Part shown: positions 12,501-26,500 of the stretch, in pieces | Layout: every line of letters begins with the position of its first letter | Position numbering within the stretch: the first letter of the stretch is position 1 | NCBI GenBank assembly: GCA_013076295.1 | Contig: RQOL01000855.1 | Location: 1,054,001 to 1,118,000, forward strand | Reading direction: 5' to 3' | DNA: 64,000 nt | Source: Sanderia malayensis | Lineage: Eukaryota; Cnidaria; Scyphozoa; Semaeostomeae; Pelagiidae | Translations under genes and position numbers: made by a program | The notes under the pieces: model-generated | Seen by the model: only the letters and a program-made list of their open reading frames with translations | The model's database searches: none | What the model was told of the DNA's origin: nothing

Positions 12501-15500
12501 TGACCACAAAACGTGAATCTCCTAAAAACCGTCGCAGTTAATATATCAATTATTCAAGTTTGCTATATATTTCCATATATACATACGCATGAAATAACAG
12601 CCAAATCTAATGAATGCCAGAAATCGATTTGGTCTTGTAAAACAAGCTTCAACCTGTTTTGATATTATACACGAGCAGAACATGCAAAATTATGATAATG
12701 CACTTCACTGTCTTGAAATATTTCGAAATTTGCAAACTTTATCTTCAGCTGTCTTCTCTAATTGTAAACTACCTAACCTTGATTGGCTTGCTAATACAAC
12801 AGGTTATCACAACTAATTATATTCCCTGTCTCATTAATGTGTGTAAACAAAACTGTCCTTAGATAATGATTGTCTGTTCTGTAACTATAACATCGGGAAA
12901 CTTGGGCAGACGCAGGTGCTGACATTCAATGTATTGGTAGATTTGCAAACGCACTGTATAAAATACAACACAGTGCAGTATAGTACAGTGAAGTTGGATA
13001 TAATGCAGTATACAGAGTATACTGCATACAACAAGGTCCCAATCGAGTTATTATAGTGAACTAAAAATAGTCTTGTAAAGCCTAAAAATAAATCATTTCT
13101 CTAAACGTACTAAACCTTTCGTCCACAGCGCTGCAGGCGAATTCTGTGAGGTGGTTTTCAAAGATAATACACGTACATAGCCACGCATGACTCCACATGC
13201 AATGCTATATCATTGATAAAACAAAACTAAAAACACATCAACATAGTCTAGAGCTGCGTGCTGTTAAAAGACAAGGAATTTTTTTATACAAACAAACGAA
13301 CAAACCCAGATACAGATATATTATCTGCATATATGTAGAGAGTTGCCAGACATTTGCACGCTGAATAGGAACACGATAAGCATGAAGTTGCACGAGAGCC
13401 TTTCACGTCGCCTGTTAGTGCATGCAAAGTTGGCATTGGTTATCTAGACTGCCACGAGCTTGAACTGTGTGTTATCTCATTGCTAATTCAAGCCTCAGGT
13501 GATTTTCGCATTCGCTAAGAATTTCAAACATTCACCGGCAACTCCATGGAACTCTGGCGTTGCATTAGATTCGATGTTCAAGATGGCACATATCAACTGT
13601 GTATAGCTTCAAAATATGAATATTGTACGAATCTACAACTGCAAACTGTCTGTCTATTATTCTGTTGTGAACAAAGTGATTTCTTCTTAAAAATTCAAAA
13701 ACAACGAAACAAGGATGACGGAAAAGGTTACTGCCAGCAGGTGAAAAAGCTCTGAATAACAAAAGCAAATCATCTCGTGGAAATTTAAAACTCTATAAAT
13801 TTCTAATGTACCTGTTACTTCTCTGTAGCGCTTGTTTGCACTGGCACAAAGTTATTCATCAGTGTCTGTCTGCTGTAAAACTATGTTAGTTTAATAACAC
13901 TGGATGTTATCAATAAAGAAAGGACTCAGTTGCACAAATTCTGTGGCTGTAACAAAGCCAGACACTAAACGTCAGAAAAACTGGAAGCTCTTGCCTCATT
14001 CTGAAGTGGAGGCCATCACTGGGAGAGAGAGACTCCAGAGCGTGTTAAAGACTGGAGCTACAGATCTTAAAGTTAAGGTCACAATTGCAAATGGCTAAAG
14101 CCTGATTACATGTTTACTTTAAACGTTTAATGAATATATTTGTCAAATAGTGAGCTAAATGAAACGATCCAAATAGATGAAACAGTGCTATCATTATCTG
14201 AAGGTAATGCAAGAATTAATTCTGTTAAAATTCTTCAACATGTTTGTTTCAAAACTAAAAACAGTTGTAGCTATGTATACCAAAGTCTTTTAGCGCGTTA
14301 AAAGCAGCCTTGTATGGATGCAATGTAGCTGAACCTAAGTTCGATACTTCCAATGCATGTTCACTAGGAAGCGAAGGATAAGCGCAAAGCAACATAAAAG
14401 AGATTTATGGAAATAAACATACTATCTTTGGTGGGCAGTGCTTTCACGTCGACGCCATTGACTTTCTCGATAACATCACCGACGCGTATCTGAAAAAGAA
14501 TGAATCAAAAACAGTTGCTACAATCAAAAACAGACAAATAAGCACAGAAGAAAGACGTATACTTCAAACTTCGAAAGAAGAACTAAGATGGTGTTACAGT
14601 GCAATGGACAACAAGCTGTGTGAAAACATACGTGAGGAGCAAATTGAATTGAACGCCTGATTATGACAGGTGTCTGATGCTTTGCATAAAAAAAACAGTT
14701 TTCACATCTATTTTTCTTCAATAATGCACATTACTTCTAGCATTTCATTGTGAGAGAAAATGTTTAATTTATGAAAGATTTCGGCTGGCGTTGTTGTTGT
14801 TTGAGAAACAAAAATAAACAATTATATCTCATTGAAGTTTCTGAATTTCATCGAATTGATGTGGTGTGTTGTTCAAGCCAATCTTTATTCTACTCCACTG
14901 CTTTTGCCCGATAATAACATGAAACATATAATAGCCAAAAGTTGTGTGAAAATTTGTGGCTCAAAATCCGAGTGAATGTATCAATTTCAATAGCAGCCCT
15001 TTCGCTATATCGGGCAACCATTTAAACTTCCAACAGTTGCATTCAAGCAACGACAACTGGTTGTATCGTGATCTAATAAAATAACAGATCCAATACGAGG
15101 CTTGTCACAAATCTCGTTTCCGCGAGGCCATATAACTATGGTAATCACATCATACAATGCCATGATTCCATTATAAAATGCTGAAGAGAAGAGAACTTAG
15201 AGTCAGAGCAAAGTTGCGGGAACAAAATAAACCTTGATTGATTCGCATATATTTATTATTGAATGGAACCAAAACTTAACGGTCGATTCTCACGAAATGC
15301 CAAGGTAAAATTTGGTCGATAAAACAAAATTTAGAGACATCCCAAGTAACTGACATTGTCTTTTTCTTGAAGAGAAGTAACAAATTGTTCAACATAGCAA
15401 AATGTTTAATATGAAACGACAGCTATAGCACCAACCGCAGTCAGTTTCTTTTCTTCATTGACAAACGAGTTTGAATTGATTTAGGACCGTTGATCATATT

Positions 15501-17861
15501 ACCATTTTTATAATCCAGATTAAATCGTGCGTCTTGATTGTTCCAGATTTCAATTCTTGATTATCTTTCATGCATTTCATTGAAATAACTTTTCTTTGCG
15601 AGAGTCACCAGTCATAATATCACCCCGCATTAAGTTCGTTAGCCGACAAAAACGCAGGGATCAGCACAATTGATCCTCCATTCAATGAGATGTTATGTAG
15701 ATGCATGCGTACATAAGGCTCTGACAGTGAGCTTCTTGTCATGATTATTAAGTCCTTGATTCATCGTAGCAAATTGGTTTTCGCACTTGCAATTCAAGAC
15801 CTAGTTCTGGCCTCTCTTTGTCAAATTTTAGTGTTAAAAGCACCTTCACAGTTCCCTAACTTTGACTGCACGCCCTGAAAATAGTACAGTCGTGAGGAAG
15901 ACATCAAAACTCGAATTTTTCTACAAATTGCGCTAGAAAGCACAAAAAGAAGTTTAATGTTGGTAAAAGTTCAATGTAAATAAAAAAGTAACATGGCTTT
16001 TACATTGACAAAGCAGGGAACTGCAAAATTAAACAATGTAAATTGTTTCTTTTCATTATAAGAAAGAAAGAAACTCCCAAGCAACCAATTGGGTTTTGCT
16101 CCTTTTTCCCACCAGTATAAACATGATGGAAAAGAATTTACCGTGTCCAAACAAAAACTGAATAAATGAGTTCCACTCTGTAAACAGGGTCTTAAATGCT
16201 GTGGTTGATGAAGGACAAAATTATATTTGTCTGGCTTTCAATGAAAAAAAAAATGAAGAAACTCTTCCATGAAACAGTTCATTGGGGTATATATGACAAT
16301 AGTTTTATTTGGCAAATATCTAAGCATTGTCACATACATTAATATATCACTGGCTACTTAGATCTAAATCATGCCTATTTATAAGAAATAGAAGGTAATT
16401 ATTGGCAAATAATGATGCAATTATCTTCATTAATATCACTGCCAAATTGTTAACACGGGTATTCAATTTTCAGAAGGCTAACAAAGAGAATGTGTTAAAC
16501 TTGTTTGTTAACTTAAACTAACAAACATAACAAGGAATTTCAATAGAACAATAAGATTGTGTGAAAATAGAAGAAATCTCAGCTGATCCCTGGAGATCTT
16601 CATAAAATAGTTGTTATTAAAAGCAGGTTTTTCATTCATTGTTCCCTCAAAACACACCACACAACTTGCTGTCATAAAAGTCAAAATGAAATCTGGTAGA
16701 AATTAAATCCAGCTCCAAAAAACCTTTTCATGGGCAGACCAATTCCTTATATTGTCAAATTTTCCCAACTTTTTCATCGCACAGCTTTCAGTCTGAGAAG
16801 GCAACCATGAAATCTTGACTTCAAACAATGCCATAATTGCATTAACATGTTTCATAGGTGGCTTATCCCAGTGGAATAGTTAGCATGACTGGAGGCTGTA
16901 ATACTAGCTTATCACATCACGGTATTTCTATTAATTTCATTAAGCTGGTGGACGTTATATCATTTCAAATTGTCTGAATAAAAATTGCTCAAATTCTCCA
17001 ACCCTGATAGGGTCATGGATGACAGGCATTAGAATCCATTCAAAGGTCTTGATATAGTGAGAGATGAGTCACAAAAGCCCCTCTTATTCAGAAGCAAAAT
17101 AAATCTTAACAAAACCAGTAATTGAAAGGGCTATAAAGAAACATGAACACTCACTTGGACTCGTGATCATTCACAAACTAATAGCGACCCTCGAACTAAA
17201 ATATCGTTTTGGTTGACGAAGTTTTAAGGTTTATCCAGACAAATCTTATTAAACACTCCATACCTTGATATCAATATTAATTTTGATAATCATTGGATTT
17301 CAATATAAATTCCTAGTTTGTGGCGAAGAGAAACTTAGGTGCCATGTAGAATATCCTAAATACTCGGGCTTGCTGTGCAGGCATAAACTTTACTGACCAT
17401 ATATTATGGCCATTAACGGATTTTTCTTCACAATTTTTGCAAGCATGGCGGAGTAGCTTAATTGTGATGATATCAAATGTATGGCCCGACTTTAGGCCTA
17501 AATTGTTTACAAGACAAGCTTGAACAGGCAAGACATTTTGTGTCTGCCTTGGTTGGTTAAAGCCGTGTTCAGTCGATTCCATGAATTATAAATAGCCAAA
17601 ACAAAGCGAAAATTAAGAGTTTAATACTAGAAATAATCTTAAATCTTATTTCCATAATTTAGGGTCAAGCTGTCCCTGAATAAAGGATTTAATAACAGAG
17701 ACATATTTTTGCAGAACGGTGCCTACCTTCTCATTATTGTACGATACACTGTCTTTAACCAAAGAGCTGATGGTCGGTGGGAACCTTGCGTTTGAGCCTC
17801 CGATGAAACTGAATCCAAATCCTTGGCCTTGAGGCCTTTGGAGCTCAACAATTCTGCTCAT
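9580..17861 (-). CDS. EFA6/PSD-type Arf6 exchange factor, exons 1-4, copy 2
   Basis: EFA6 proteins activate Arf6 at the plasma membrane through a Sec7 domain; invertebrate forms are known to carry an N-terminal PDZ domain. Exons: 17727-17861, 14423-14489, 12242-12295 and 9580-11401, together about 692 residues. PDZ covers residues 3-84. A long polar linker, rich in N, S, Q and R, follows. At about residue 657 lies TPIP, which fits the [S/T]-x-[I/L]-P consensus for EB1 binding. Exon 4 ends in the first helix of a Sec7 domain (LATKLFTLNEFTRDDVAPFL, then GK), which is the EFA6/PSD type. The start is the ATG at 17859-17861, two residues before the PDZ. Downstream lies copy 1 channel DNA, not Sec7, so this copy cannot by itself make a full protein. 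Confidence 0.8.
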
Positions 17862-18638
17862 AATAATGCAGATTAACGAATTAATTCTCAGGACAAAACT
17901 TCTTAGCTTCAGCCATATGTTTATAATAGGCTGTTTAACTTTTATTACAGCAGTCCAGCCTACTTTGTGTCTTCACATACAATACAAACCATGATGAACC
18001 AATATGTCTTGTGTGTTATGTTACTTCACTTTTCCTTGAAGAGCCTGGGCCGAAGTATATTATGCAATGTTTTTGACGTGGTGTGGTGGTCAGTCGCACT
18101 ATCATCATATCACCCACCACGCCATTCTTCTGGTACTTCTGTTCTGTTGTAATAATATTATGCTTCATTTCACAGTCCACAATCTACATACTGCTGGTTG
18201 CTCCTCAATAAATTATTCTTCGGCGTTTCCGGAAATACACAGTTGCACATTTATCCCACAGAAAAAATGCACACAGTTTTACTTAAGAGGTTGCGTAGTC
18301 TCAAGCTTTAGCTAAGCTGCGCAGCAACATAAGAAGCAAGGAGAGGAGATGTGTATAAGATGGAACGAGAATTACAGTTGGAATGACAGGGGCATGGAAC
18401 ACAGGAATGAACATCACTTCCCGTTTACTTTTCCAGGAAAGAATTTCTACACAAAAAGGAGTCGTTGAAATGAAAAACAGCAAACTAGTTTTTCTTGTGA
18501 CAATGTATACTTTCATTATAACTATGTTCATTATACAACAAATAGCCACATATCCCGCAATGTGCATTACAGCAATCATTATCACAAATGATCAAAATAT
18601 CATATATACGTAAGTGGAGTGTGCGTGTGAAAGAAAAT

Positions 18639-19538
18639 TCAAGCAATTATTGTGTCTAAGTGCTCAGTTTTCTGTTGCATCGTAATTGGTTTAGCAATAG
18701 TGGAGCGCCTGGCACTATACGAAGAGATCCTGCGGGCTCTGTCCAATGCGATGACGAAATACGGATAAAATTCATCTGCTACATCAACTGCGTTGGTCTT
18801 ATTCATATCCATCTTCTCCTTGTTCCTATGCTCTCTGTAGTACTTGGAGAAATTTCCAACAATCGTCGGTATGGGCAACGCTATGAACAATATGCCAGAT
18901 ATGCAGCACATGCAACCAATCATTTTGCCGTACGTTGTGTCCGGGTATATATCGCCATAGCCAATGGTGGTCATGGTGATGATGGCCCACCAGAAGCCCT
19001 CGATGATGCTCTTAAACTTCGTACCGGGGACATTCTGCTCTGCGTAGTAGATGAGTGTGGAGAACAGCGTCATGCCCATGAGTAGAAGCAGAACTAGCAA
19101 GCCAAGCTCTTCAGAGCTCTCTTTCACCGTGTAGGCCAACACCTGTAGGCCCGTGGAGTGGCGTGCGAGCTTAAAGATCCTTACAATGCGAATGATACGC
19201 AGGATTTGCACGAAGCGTCGAATGTTTTCGAAATTCGACGACACGCCATCGCTGGTCGAAAAATCAATGATTAGGCCAATGTAGAAAGGAAATATGGCGA
19301 GCAGGTCTACGGCGTTCTGTGCGCCCTTCAAAAACTGTCTCTTGCTGGGACATGAGACAATTCGTATGATGTATTCGAGCGTGAACCAGGCGATGCATAT
19401 CTTCTCTATCACCAGCAAGTTTGGGTTGTCTGTTTTCGTCTTTCCGTCTGCTGATAAGACCTGCAGGTCTGGATGGGTGTTAACACAGAGGATCACAGTT
19501 GACAGTACCACCATCAAGTTGGAGAAGATGGAGATTAT
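18639..19538 (-). CDS. Potassium channel exon 3 duplicate (S1-S6), copy 2
   Basis: This is a complete copy of channel exon 3, 300 codons including the stop, with acceptor TAG before 19538. It encodes S1-S6, the TTIGYGD filter and the tail. It lacks exon 1 and has only a stub of exon 2 (20131-20246), so it has no T1 domain. It differs from copy 3 by a single base that changes Asp to Tyr at the position equal to residue 446 of the intact protein. Whether it is transcribed is unknown. The phase 0 acceptor would not fit the phase of EFA6 exon 4 upstream, so an in-frame fusion by splicing is not expected. Confidence 0.7.
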   Translation of the reverse strand: MISIFSNLMVVLSTVILCVNTHPDLQVLSADGKTKTDNPNLLVIEKICIAWFTLEYIIRIVSCPSKRQFLKGAQNAVDLLAIFPFYIGLIIDFSTSDGVSSNFENIRRFVQILRIIRIVRIFKLARHSTGLQVLAYTVKESSEELGLLVLLLLMGMTLFSTLIYYAEQNVPGTKFKSIIEGFWWAIITMTTIGYGDIYPDTTYGKMIGCMCCISGILFIALPIPTIVGNFSKYYREHRNKEKMDMNKTNAVDVADEFYPYFVIALDRARRISSYSARRSTIAKPITMQQKTEHLDTIIA

Positions 19539-20130
19539 CTACGAGAAAGTCGGAGAAAAGAGTCAACCAAACCACCATTATCAATCAAAATATAACTGCT
19601 AAAATGAATGTTAGGTCAAATGTAAAATACTACTTAGGCAGCTAAGAACTGACCAGGAAATTTGTTAAGTCAGCTAATTAACTGATTAACTTAGTTACTA
19701 AATTAATGAACTAACTTATGAAATCAACTAATTAGCTAATAAACTAACGAACTATAACTGACTAACTAATGAACTACGATTTGGGACAAAAATCTTGGGA
19801 CAATTTTGCACGTATCCTCCACCTCCCTCGAAGCAAATGTTGCCTCCAGAGAAGGCACATAGCATGTCGGAAACATTCCATTTGCATGAAGGTTACAGGG
19901 GTCTGTTTCCCATTGTAACTAACTTATTAAATCAACTATTTAACTTACTAATTAGCCAAGTTAACTAACTAGCTAATCAACATACTTTTTAAATATTAGT
20001 CAATTAACTAACTAACTGCTACAAATATTAATGCTAATACAGCTGTTGTTGATATTACTGTTGCTACTGCCACAGAGGTGACTCACTCACCACAGAAGTA
20101 ACTCACTCACCTCAAAAGTAACTCACTCAC

Positions 20131-20246
20131 CTTGGCTGCTATGGACGTTTCAGGATTCTCGAACAAGTTCCACAACTCCACCTTGACAATTTGCCATGTT
20201 TTCAATTCTTCCGCCTGTTTTTTGCCCTTCTTCAGTGTGCTCTGCA
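20131..20246 (-). pseudogene. Truncated channel exon 2 stub, copy 2
   Basis: Same stub as in copy 1. It is identical to the intact exon 2 from the donor at 20131 up to the junction at 20246, after which copy 3 left-end DNA follows. It has no acceptor and so cannot be used as an internal exon. Confidence 0.8.
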
Positions 20247-20509
20247 GAAGGAAAAGATCAAAGGAGAGAAAATGCAAAAGAGAAAAAGAGAAACACGGCT
20301 AGAAGAAATGAAATGGAAAGTCGAAATACCGAGGAAGAGATAAACAAGAAAATTAGTAGACATGACACCAAGAAGAACCTCGTAAGAAGAAGTAGAAAGA
20401 GTAAGAACCGATGTGGGTCGAGGAAGGTCGGAAACCAAACAAAAATAATAATATTCGTGTGATTTTAATAGTAAAGTTAAGAGAATATGAACAAATTAAT
20501 TTCACTAAC

Positions 20510-23500
20510 TTTTGCCAAGGAAGGGTGCCACATCGTCTCGCGTGAATTCATTCAGCGTGAATAGTTTTGTAGCCAGATCAATTGGATCAAAACTTTTCAA
20601 CTCACCAGGATCGGTGTTTATTGGGTCTTGCCACGACCATGCCAACATCACTTCTGTACTTAGCATCAACAGAAGCTGCGGACCTTGGCGAAATTCCCGT
20701 GATAAAAGAATCGGATTGACGCTTTCCAAGACCACTGTTATTCAACGATGGAGAATTACTCGCGAAAAATCATCAGGTGCGCTCACAGCCAGCGATATTC
20801 CATGGTCATATCTACTATGCACTGTACCGTCTTCGCTGTCTCTTAACACTACACCGTTATTCAACGCATACTCACCACTATCACCGGTAATCACACTGCT
20901 ATGTTACTGTAATTCGCTTGGCTGCTGTTAAAAGCGTCTGTTTGTTGCCAGGTATTGTAACTGACTCCTGCATTACCACTGCCAGTGTTTCTTGCTGCTC
21001 TTGATATCGGCTTCATTTCTTCAATCTCTCTTGTGTTGACTGCGAGAGCATTGGCCTGATATCATTGTCGATACGACTCGGGTGTGTTTTGTCCGTGTAA
21101 AAGAAATCCTTGTTGCCCGAGTATCTATTTCGAATATCGGCGCGACCCAGTGAGTTCGTTCTGTGAAACCCGGTGGCAGGGGCACCGTAGCCACTGCTTT
21201 GTAAATCAGCTTCATACGAGTGTCAATGAAGGTGTCCAAACTTCGAGTGTTGTTCACGTTTCGATGCTGATCGTGTTCAAACTGGCGCTGTTGCATGTCC
21301 ATTGTATTGTTTGGCTGATAAAAACTGTACAACGCCATTGCCTTGCTGCAACGGCAGTCTCACGTGTTGCCCGGCTCTAGCACCGCCACGTAATGTTGAT
21401 TCTAATTCATCGTGACTGTTGTGAAGCCTGTGGCCGGCGTGTTGTGTGTGACCACCTTCCAATGCGGCCTGATGTTTCGAGTACGTGTGTCGCAAATCCT
21501 GCGCATTCGATATGCTATCCAACCTCTCTCGCTGTACGCTCCCCCGCGTGCTCATCAGACCGAGGCCACCGTTTCGTACACCGTGGTGTTGTTGCTGTCT
21601 ATGAGGCATGGCAGCGGCATTTCTGTTCCACGTGTCATTCGCAGGTCGGACTGTTGTACGCTGGTTGTTGTGCGACAGTCGTGGGTCTGTCGCGTATCTG
21701 TCGCCTCGATCTACACTTGCCCGTTCGCTTGGGATTGATTGTAGCCCCAGGTCTGATTGTCTTGTTGCGCATATCCCCGATTGTTATCGCCCGCATGTCG
21801 GTTGCCTGCACTTCTCTGTGCGTGCGGAAACGGCTGGCCTGATATCTGTCTCATTATATCGTCATTCGGATCAAAATGAGAATTCAATCGCGGTGCGGAT
21901 CCAAATATCGGCCTACAACCCAGCCGGATTCTCCTCTCTTCCGTCTGGTTCGGTTCCTTGTTGACTTCTGACTCGGTTTGTTTGACAATGTTGAAATCCA
22001 CCCGGTCACTCAAATCATCCTCCTTGTCTTTCTCGCGCAAAACACGCACAGCCAAAGGTGACCGCTTCACCTCGTCCGAATCACCGCCTTCCGCACTCAA
22101 ATCCACCGGGAGTTTGTCTAGAGATCCGGTCGAACAAAATATTCCATCGGTTCCTAACCTATCATAATCCGGACTGCCAACTGTTCTTTGGTAAACGGGT
22201 GAATTATGCTTAGTGTTCAATGTTATGCTGGCTGATTTTAGCTTCTGCGTTAACGAACTGCGCTTTCCGTCGACTTGGCCGGCTTCAGGAAAGGCTTGGC
22301 CAGCTCTCTACTTTCCGGATCGGCTAAAAAAAAGGAATATGGATTGACGATAGAAGAACTACTGGAATGCGAATAAGAACAACAACAACAACACAGGCTT
22401 GTGCATATGTACGATCAGACACTCGCAGCTTGCAATTTCGAGGATGTTTACTTCGCATTGTTTACAAAACAGCATAATCGTAAGCTTGTTTCACGCACAT
22501 GAATAAAGCATGAGCAGGCACTGTCCATTCAATCTAATCAGATTTCGATTAAAACGATTACAGTCTCTTTGAAAACGATCGGCAAACACATAGCCTCATT
22601 TGTTTGCTGTTGCATACCGCGGCCTCGTTATCACAGCCAGCATTCGCCTTCTTCCAGGTGTAAGCTAATAAGCTATCCTGGTCGCATAGTTAATACGGAT
22701 GTCAAGTAGTTGCAAGCATTGCAGCTGTAATATGCCTATGCAACAGCCAATTATACTCACGATGGTTCAAGCAACCGAGGGAAAGGAGGGTTGGAATTAT
22801 CGGGGCTCCAGGTCTCGGGATATACACGTTATATGTTAGAGGGAGCCACTCTGCCTACATGCAGAAAGCCGAAAAATATAACATTACACTACAGAAGTTA
22901 AGCTTCCCCTTTTGGTTTTGGTTTCTGGCCACAATTTGTAGCAAAATTCAAGGCTTGATGTTATATTTGTACCCGTGCTATAGAACGTTGAAAATGTGCA
23001 TTCAAAAATTGGAGCTATCAAGGGAGACCAAAAGGGGTCCAAAAATAAAGGACCGCCGCGACTAGGCCCTGAGCTTGGTTCTTATAAAAACAAGCGTGCA
23101 ATGCTGCAATGATAGTAACAATGCAATAATAGAAATGTCTCTATATATATGAATGACTTACCAACTGAAAGCGTGAGAATCACTCCGTTTTGAGAGCTCT
23201 GAATAAGATCTACGACTGGAAAGTACGAGAAAAATTACTGATCAATACTTGGGTAATAAAAAATTAGGACACTACATCCTCATTCTTGACTAAGAATCTG
23301 TTTTTGCTCTATCTTTCACTGCGGCCAACAGTTGGAAGTTGCGGTTTTCATTCTTGAAAATCGATTTACCAACGCCGAAAGAAATCTGCAGAAAGACAGT
23401 TCGATAACTATGACCATAGGTGACCACAAAACGTGAATCTCCTAAAAACCGTCGCAGTTAATATATCAATTATTCAAGTTTGCTATATATTTCCATATAT

Positions 23501-26500
23501 ACATACGCATGAAATAACAGCCAAATCTAATGAATGCCAGAAATCGATTTGGTCTTGTAAAACAAGCTTCAACCTGTTTTGATATTATACACGAGCAGAA
23601 CATGCAAAATTATGATAATGCACTTCACTGTCTTGAAATATTTCGAAATTTGCAAACTTTATCTTCAGCTGTCTTCTCTAATTGTAAACTACCTAACCTT
23701 GATTGGCTTGCTAATACAACAGGTTATCACAACTAATTATATTCCCTGTCTCATTAATGTGTGTAAACAAAACTGTCCTTAGATAATGATTGTCTGTTCT
23801 GTAACTATAACATCGGGAAACTTGGGCAGACGCAGGTGCTGACATTCAATGTATTGGTAGATTTGCAAACGCACTGTATAAAATACAACACAGTGCAGTA
23901 TAGTACAGTGAAGTTGGATATAATGCAGTATACAGAGTATACTGCATACAACAAGGTCCCAATCGAGTTATTATAGTGAACTAAAAATAGTCTTGTAAAG
24001 CCTAAAAATAAATCATTTCTCTAAACGTACTAAACCTTTCGTCCACAGCGCTGCAGGCGAATTCTGTGAGGTGGTTTTCAAAGATAATACACGTACATAG
24101 CCACGCATGACTCCACATGCAATGCTATATCATTGATAAAACAAAACTAAAAACACATCAACATAGTCTAGAGCTGCGTGCTGTTAAAAGACAAGGAATT
24201 TTTTTATACAAACAAACGAACAAACCCAGATACAGATATATTATCTGCATATATGTAGAGAGTTGCCAGACATTTGCACGCTGAATAGGAACACGATAAG
24301 CATGAAGTTGCACGAGAGCCTTTCACGTCGCCTGTTAGTGCATGCAAAGTTGGCATTGGTTATCTAGACTGCCACGAGCTTGAACTGTGTGTTATCTCAT
24401 TGCTAATTCAAGCCTCAGGTGATTTTCGCATTCGCTAAGAATTTCAAACATTCACCGGCAACTCCATGGAACTCTGGCGTTGCATTAGATTCGATGTTCA
24501 AGATGGCACATATCAACTGTGTATAGCTTCAAAATATGAATATTGTACGAATCTACAACTGCAAACTGTCTGTCTATTATTCTGTTGTGAACAAAGTGAT
24601 TTCTTCTTAAAAATTCAAAAACAACGAAACAAGGATGACGGAAAAGGTTACTGCCAGCAGGTGAAAAAGCTCTGAATAACAAAAGCAAATCATCTCGTGG
24701 AAATTTAAAACTCTATAAATTTCTAATGTACCTGTTACTTCTCTGTAGCGCTTGTTTGCACTGGCACAAAGTTATTCATCAGTGTCTGTCTGCTGTAAAA
24801 CTATGTTAGTTTAATAACACTGGATGTTATCAATAAAGAAAGGACTCAGTTGCACAAATTCTGTGGCTGTAACAAAGCCAGACACTAAACGTCAGAAAAA
24901 CTGGAAGCTCTTGCCTCATTCTGAAGTGGAGGCCATCACTGGGAGAGAGAGACTCCAGAGCGTGTTAAAGACTGGAGCTACAGATCTTAAAGTTAAGGTC
25001 ACAATTGCAAATGGCTAAAGCCTGATTACATGTTTACTTTAAACGTTTAATGAATATATTTGTCAAATAGTGAGCTAAATGAAACGATCCAAATAGATGA
25101 AACAGTGCTATCATTATCTGAAGGTAATGCAAGAATTAATTCTGTTAAAATTCTTCAACATGTTTGTTTCAAAACTAAAAACAGTTGTAGCTATGTATAC
25201 CAAAGTCTTTTAGCGCGTTAAAAGCAGCCTTGTATGGATGCAATGTAGCTGAACCTAAGTTCGATACTTCCAATGCATGTTCACTAGGAAGCGAAGGATA
25301 AGCGCAAAGCAACATAAAAGAGATTTATGGAAATAAACATACTATCTTTGGTGGGCAGTGCTTTCACGTCGACGCCATTGACTTTCTCGATAACATCACC
25401 GACGCGTATCTGAAAAAGAATGAATCAAAAACAGTTGCTACAATCAAAAACAGACAAATAAGCACAGAAGAAAGACGTATACTTCAAACTTCGAAAGAAG
25501 AACTAAGATGGTGTTACAGTGCAATGGACAACAAGCTGTGTGAAAACATACGTGAGGAGCAAATTGAATTGAACGCCTGATTATGACAGGTGTCTGATGC
25601 TTTGCATAAAAAAACACACAGTTTTCACATCTATTTTTCTTCAATAATGCACATTACTTCTAGCATTTCATTGTGAGAGAAAATGTTTAATTTATGAAAG
25701 ATTTCGGCTGGCGTTGTTGTTGTTTGAGAAACAAAAAAAACAATTATATCTCATTGAAGTTTCTGAATTTCATCGAATTGATGTGGTGTGTTGTTCAAGC
25801 CAATCTTTATTCTACTCCACTGCTTTTGCCCGATAATAACATGAAACATATAATAGCCAAAAGTTGTGTGAAAATTTGTGGCTCAAAATCCGAGTGAATG
25901 TATCAATTTCAATAGCAGCCCTTTCGCTATATCGGGCAACCATTTAAACTTCCAACAGTTGCATTCAAGCAACGACAACTGGTTGTATCGTGATCTAATA
26001 AAATAACAGATCCAATACGAGGCTTGTCACAAATCTCGTTTCCGCGAGGCCATATAACTATGGTAATCACATCATACAATGCCATGATTCCATTATAAAA
26101 TGCTGAAGAGAAGAGAACTTAGAGTCAGAGCAAAGTTGCGGGAACAAAATAAACCTTGATTGATTCGCATATATTTATTATTGAATGGAACCAAAACTTA
26201 ACGGTCGATTCTCACGAAATGCCAAGGTAAAATTTGGTCGATAAAACAAAATTTAGAGACATCCCAAGTAACTGACATTGTCTTTTTCTTGAAGAGAAGT
26301 AACAAATTGTTCAACATAGCAAAATGTTTAATATGAAACGACAGCTATAGCACCAACCGCAGTCAGTTTCTTTTCTTCATTGACAAACGAGTTTGAATTG
26401 ATTTAGGACCGTTGATCATATTACCATTTTTATAATCCAGATTAAATCGTGCGTCTTGATTGTTCCAGATTTCAATTCTTGATTATCTTTCATGCATTTC

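Larger units (their letters stand above)
9315..20246. repeat. Tandem unit, copy 2 (complete, about 10.93 kb)
   Basis: This is a full unit. Its left end is purine-rich intron DNA downstream of EFA6 exon 4, and its right end is a stub of channel exon 2. The offset to copy 3 is about 10920-10932 along its length and changes only by single-base steps. It holds the best-preserved copy of EFA6 exon 4, an intact channel exon 3, and the sequence between the two genes. The right junction after CTCTGCA at 20240-20246 is the same as that at 9314. Confidence 0.95.
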
